From positions 1 through 5,613 of the forward strand of contig JAISYD010000149.1 in the NCBI GenBank assembly GCA_031270145.1: 5,613 nucleotides of DNA. The letters are read 5' to 3'. This DNA comes from Planctomycetota bacterium (GTDB lineage Bacteria > Planctomycetota > SZUA-567). The notes under the pieces were generated by a model that did no database searches, was not told where the DNA came from, and saw only the letters and a list, made by a program, of their open reading frames with translations. Numbering within the stretch: position 1 is the stretch's first letter; every line of letters begins with the position of its first letter. Below are positions 5,368-5,613 of this stretch, in pieces. The position numbers were made by a program, and so were the translations under genes.

Positions 5368-5396
5368 ATTATGCCGGATCGACCGAGCGGCGTCAA
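5368..5396 (-). promoter_or_regulatory. Candidate sigma70-type promoter for mazG
   Basis: On the minus strand, TTGACG (5396-5391, 5 of 6 to consensus) and CATAAT (5373-5368, 5 of 6) are separated by exactly 17 bases. This is the best promoter match in the window. Transcription would start near 5361, about 50 bases before the mazG ATG. Confidence 0.6.
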
Positions 5397-5613
5397 CCAT
5401 GGCAAGCGTGGCGATCGCGGCTTAATCGCGATTTTGTCCCGGGCGCGGATTCCACCCCCGGCGCCGCCCCGGCCACATGCGCGGAACCGGGGTAAAAACG
5501 CCATTTCAAGGCGCGACTCGCAAATGCGCCGTGAACGACCCGGGCGGCAATTTACCCGGTTGACGGAAATCCGGGCGGAGGTTAAATTTGGGATCGGTCA
5601 AAACGACTTGAAA
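5397..5613. other. Intergenic region with small inverted repeats, no gene seen
   Basis: No reading frame here has a convincing protein or ribosome binding site. Several inverted repeats are visible. ATCGCG (5414-5419) pairs with CGCGAT (5427-5432), followed by TTT. AACCGGGGTAAA (5485-5496) is a near-perfect complement of TTTACCCGGTT (5551-5561). GGCGC (5510-5514) pairs with GCGCC (5526-5530). CCCGG (5555-5559) pairs with CCGGG (5571-5575). The region probably holds upstream elements of mazG and of a divergent gene beyond the window. Confidence 0.4.
5560..5588 (+). promoter_or_regulatory. Weak candidate promoter facing out of the window
   Basis: TTGACG (5560-5565) and TAAATT (5583-5588, 4 of 6) are 17 bases apart on the plus strand. 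It would drive a gene divergent from mazG starting beyond 5613. The -10 match is modest and the region is otherwise uncharacterised. Confidence 0.25.

Noticed and set aside
4093..5400. A 435-codon minus-strand frame spanning the HD-GYP and mazG region
   Set aside because: It is a different frame from mazG, is Gly/Arg-rich, and covers confidently assigned genes on both strands.
5411..5418. GCGATCGC, the cyanobacterial HIP1 octamer
   Set aside because: I noticed only this one copy, and cyanobacterial HIP1 is dense across genomes; one octamer in GC-rich DNA is expected by chance.
5414..5435. Terminator on the plus strand (ATCGCG/CGCGAT stem followed by TTT)
   Set aside because: The T run is only three bases, the stem is 6 bp with a 7-base loop, and no plus-strand gene ends nearby.
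5322..5504. A 60-residue minus-strand frame upstream of mazG
   Set aside because: It is low-complexity, Arg/Gly/Pro-rich, has no family resemblance or clear ribosome binding site, and runs through the best promoter candidate for mazG.

Overview
The window looks like a GC-rich chromosomal stretch from a Gram-negative bacterium that makes Kdo-containing lipopolysaccharide or a related lipid: it carries kdsB and an LpxL/HtrB-type acyltransferase. Gene order is unlike proteobacteria. rpsL and rpsG sit alone, followed at once by a strong terminator, with no fusA or tuf. The S7 protein lacks the usual basic start, and several of its blocks (KFINCLM-DGKK, IKVFE, a REGAAM block, the HRMAEANKAFAHFAW end) remind me of Planctomycetota and other PVC-group S7 proteins. 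That placement is from memory and is tentative.

Layout, left to right. (1) 61-1563 (+): a membrane-anchored DUF2726 protein, then an LpxL-family acyltransferase 21 bases later, probably one transcript. A weak terminator-like hairpin overlaps the acyltransferase stop codon. (2) 1590-2740 (+): a compact ribosomal unit with a sigma70-like promoter, a 130-base leader, rpsL, a 55-base spacer holding a hairpin and T tract, rpsG, and an 11-bp-stem intrinsic terminator. (3) 2759-4821 (+): kdsB and a two-domain HD-GYP protein joined by an ATGA start/stop overlap. (4) 4818-5309 (-): a single-domain MazG nucleotide pyrophosphohydrolase that converges on the HD-GYP gene with overlapping stop codons. It has a well-spaced promoter upstream at 5368-5396. 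(5) 5397-5613: no convincing gene, several small inverted repeats, and a weak outward-facing promoter candidate.

Functionally the genes mix cell-envelope lipid synthesis (acyltransferase, CMP-Kdo synthetase), translation (S12, S7), signalling (HD-GYP) and nucleotide-pool cleaning (MazG). The observations most worth checking are: the natural arginine at S12 position 88, the site of a classical streptomycin-resistance substitution; the tandem HD-GYP protein whose first copy keeps its metal ligands but has lost the HDxGK lysine; the possible alternative pairing between the rpsG terminator and the kdsB start codon; and the minimal rpsL-rpsG unit with an internal terminator-like element. I see no CRISPR array, transposon, phage or defence locus; most of the window is housekeeping.
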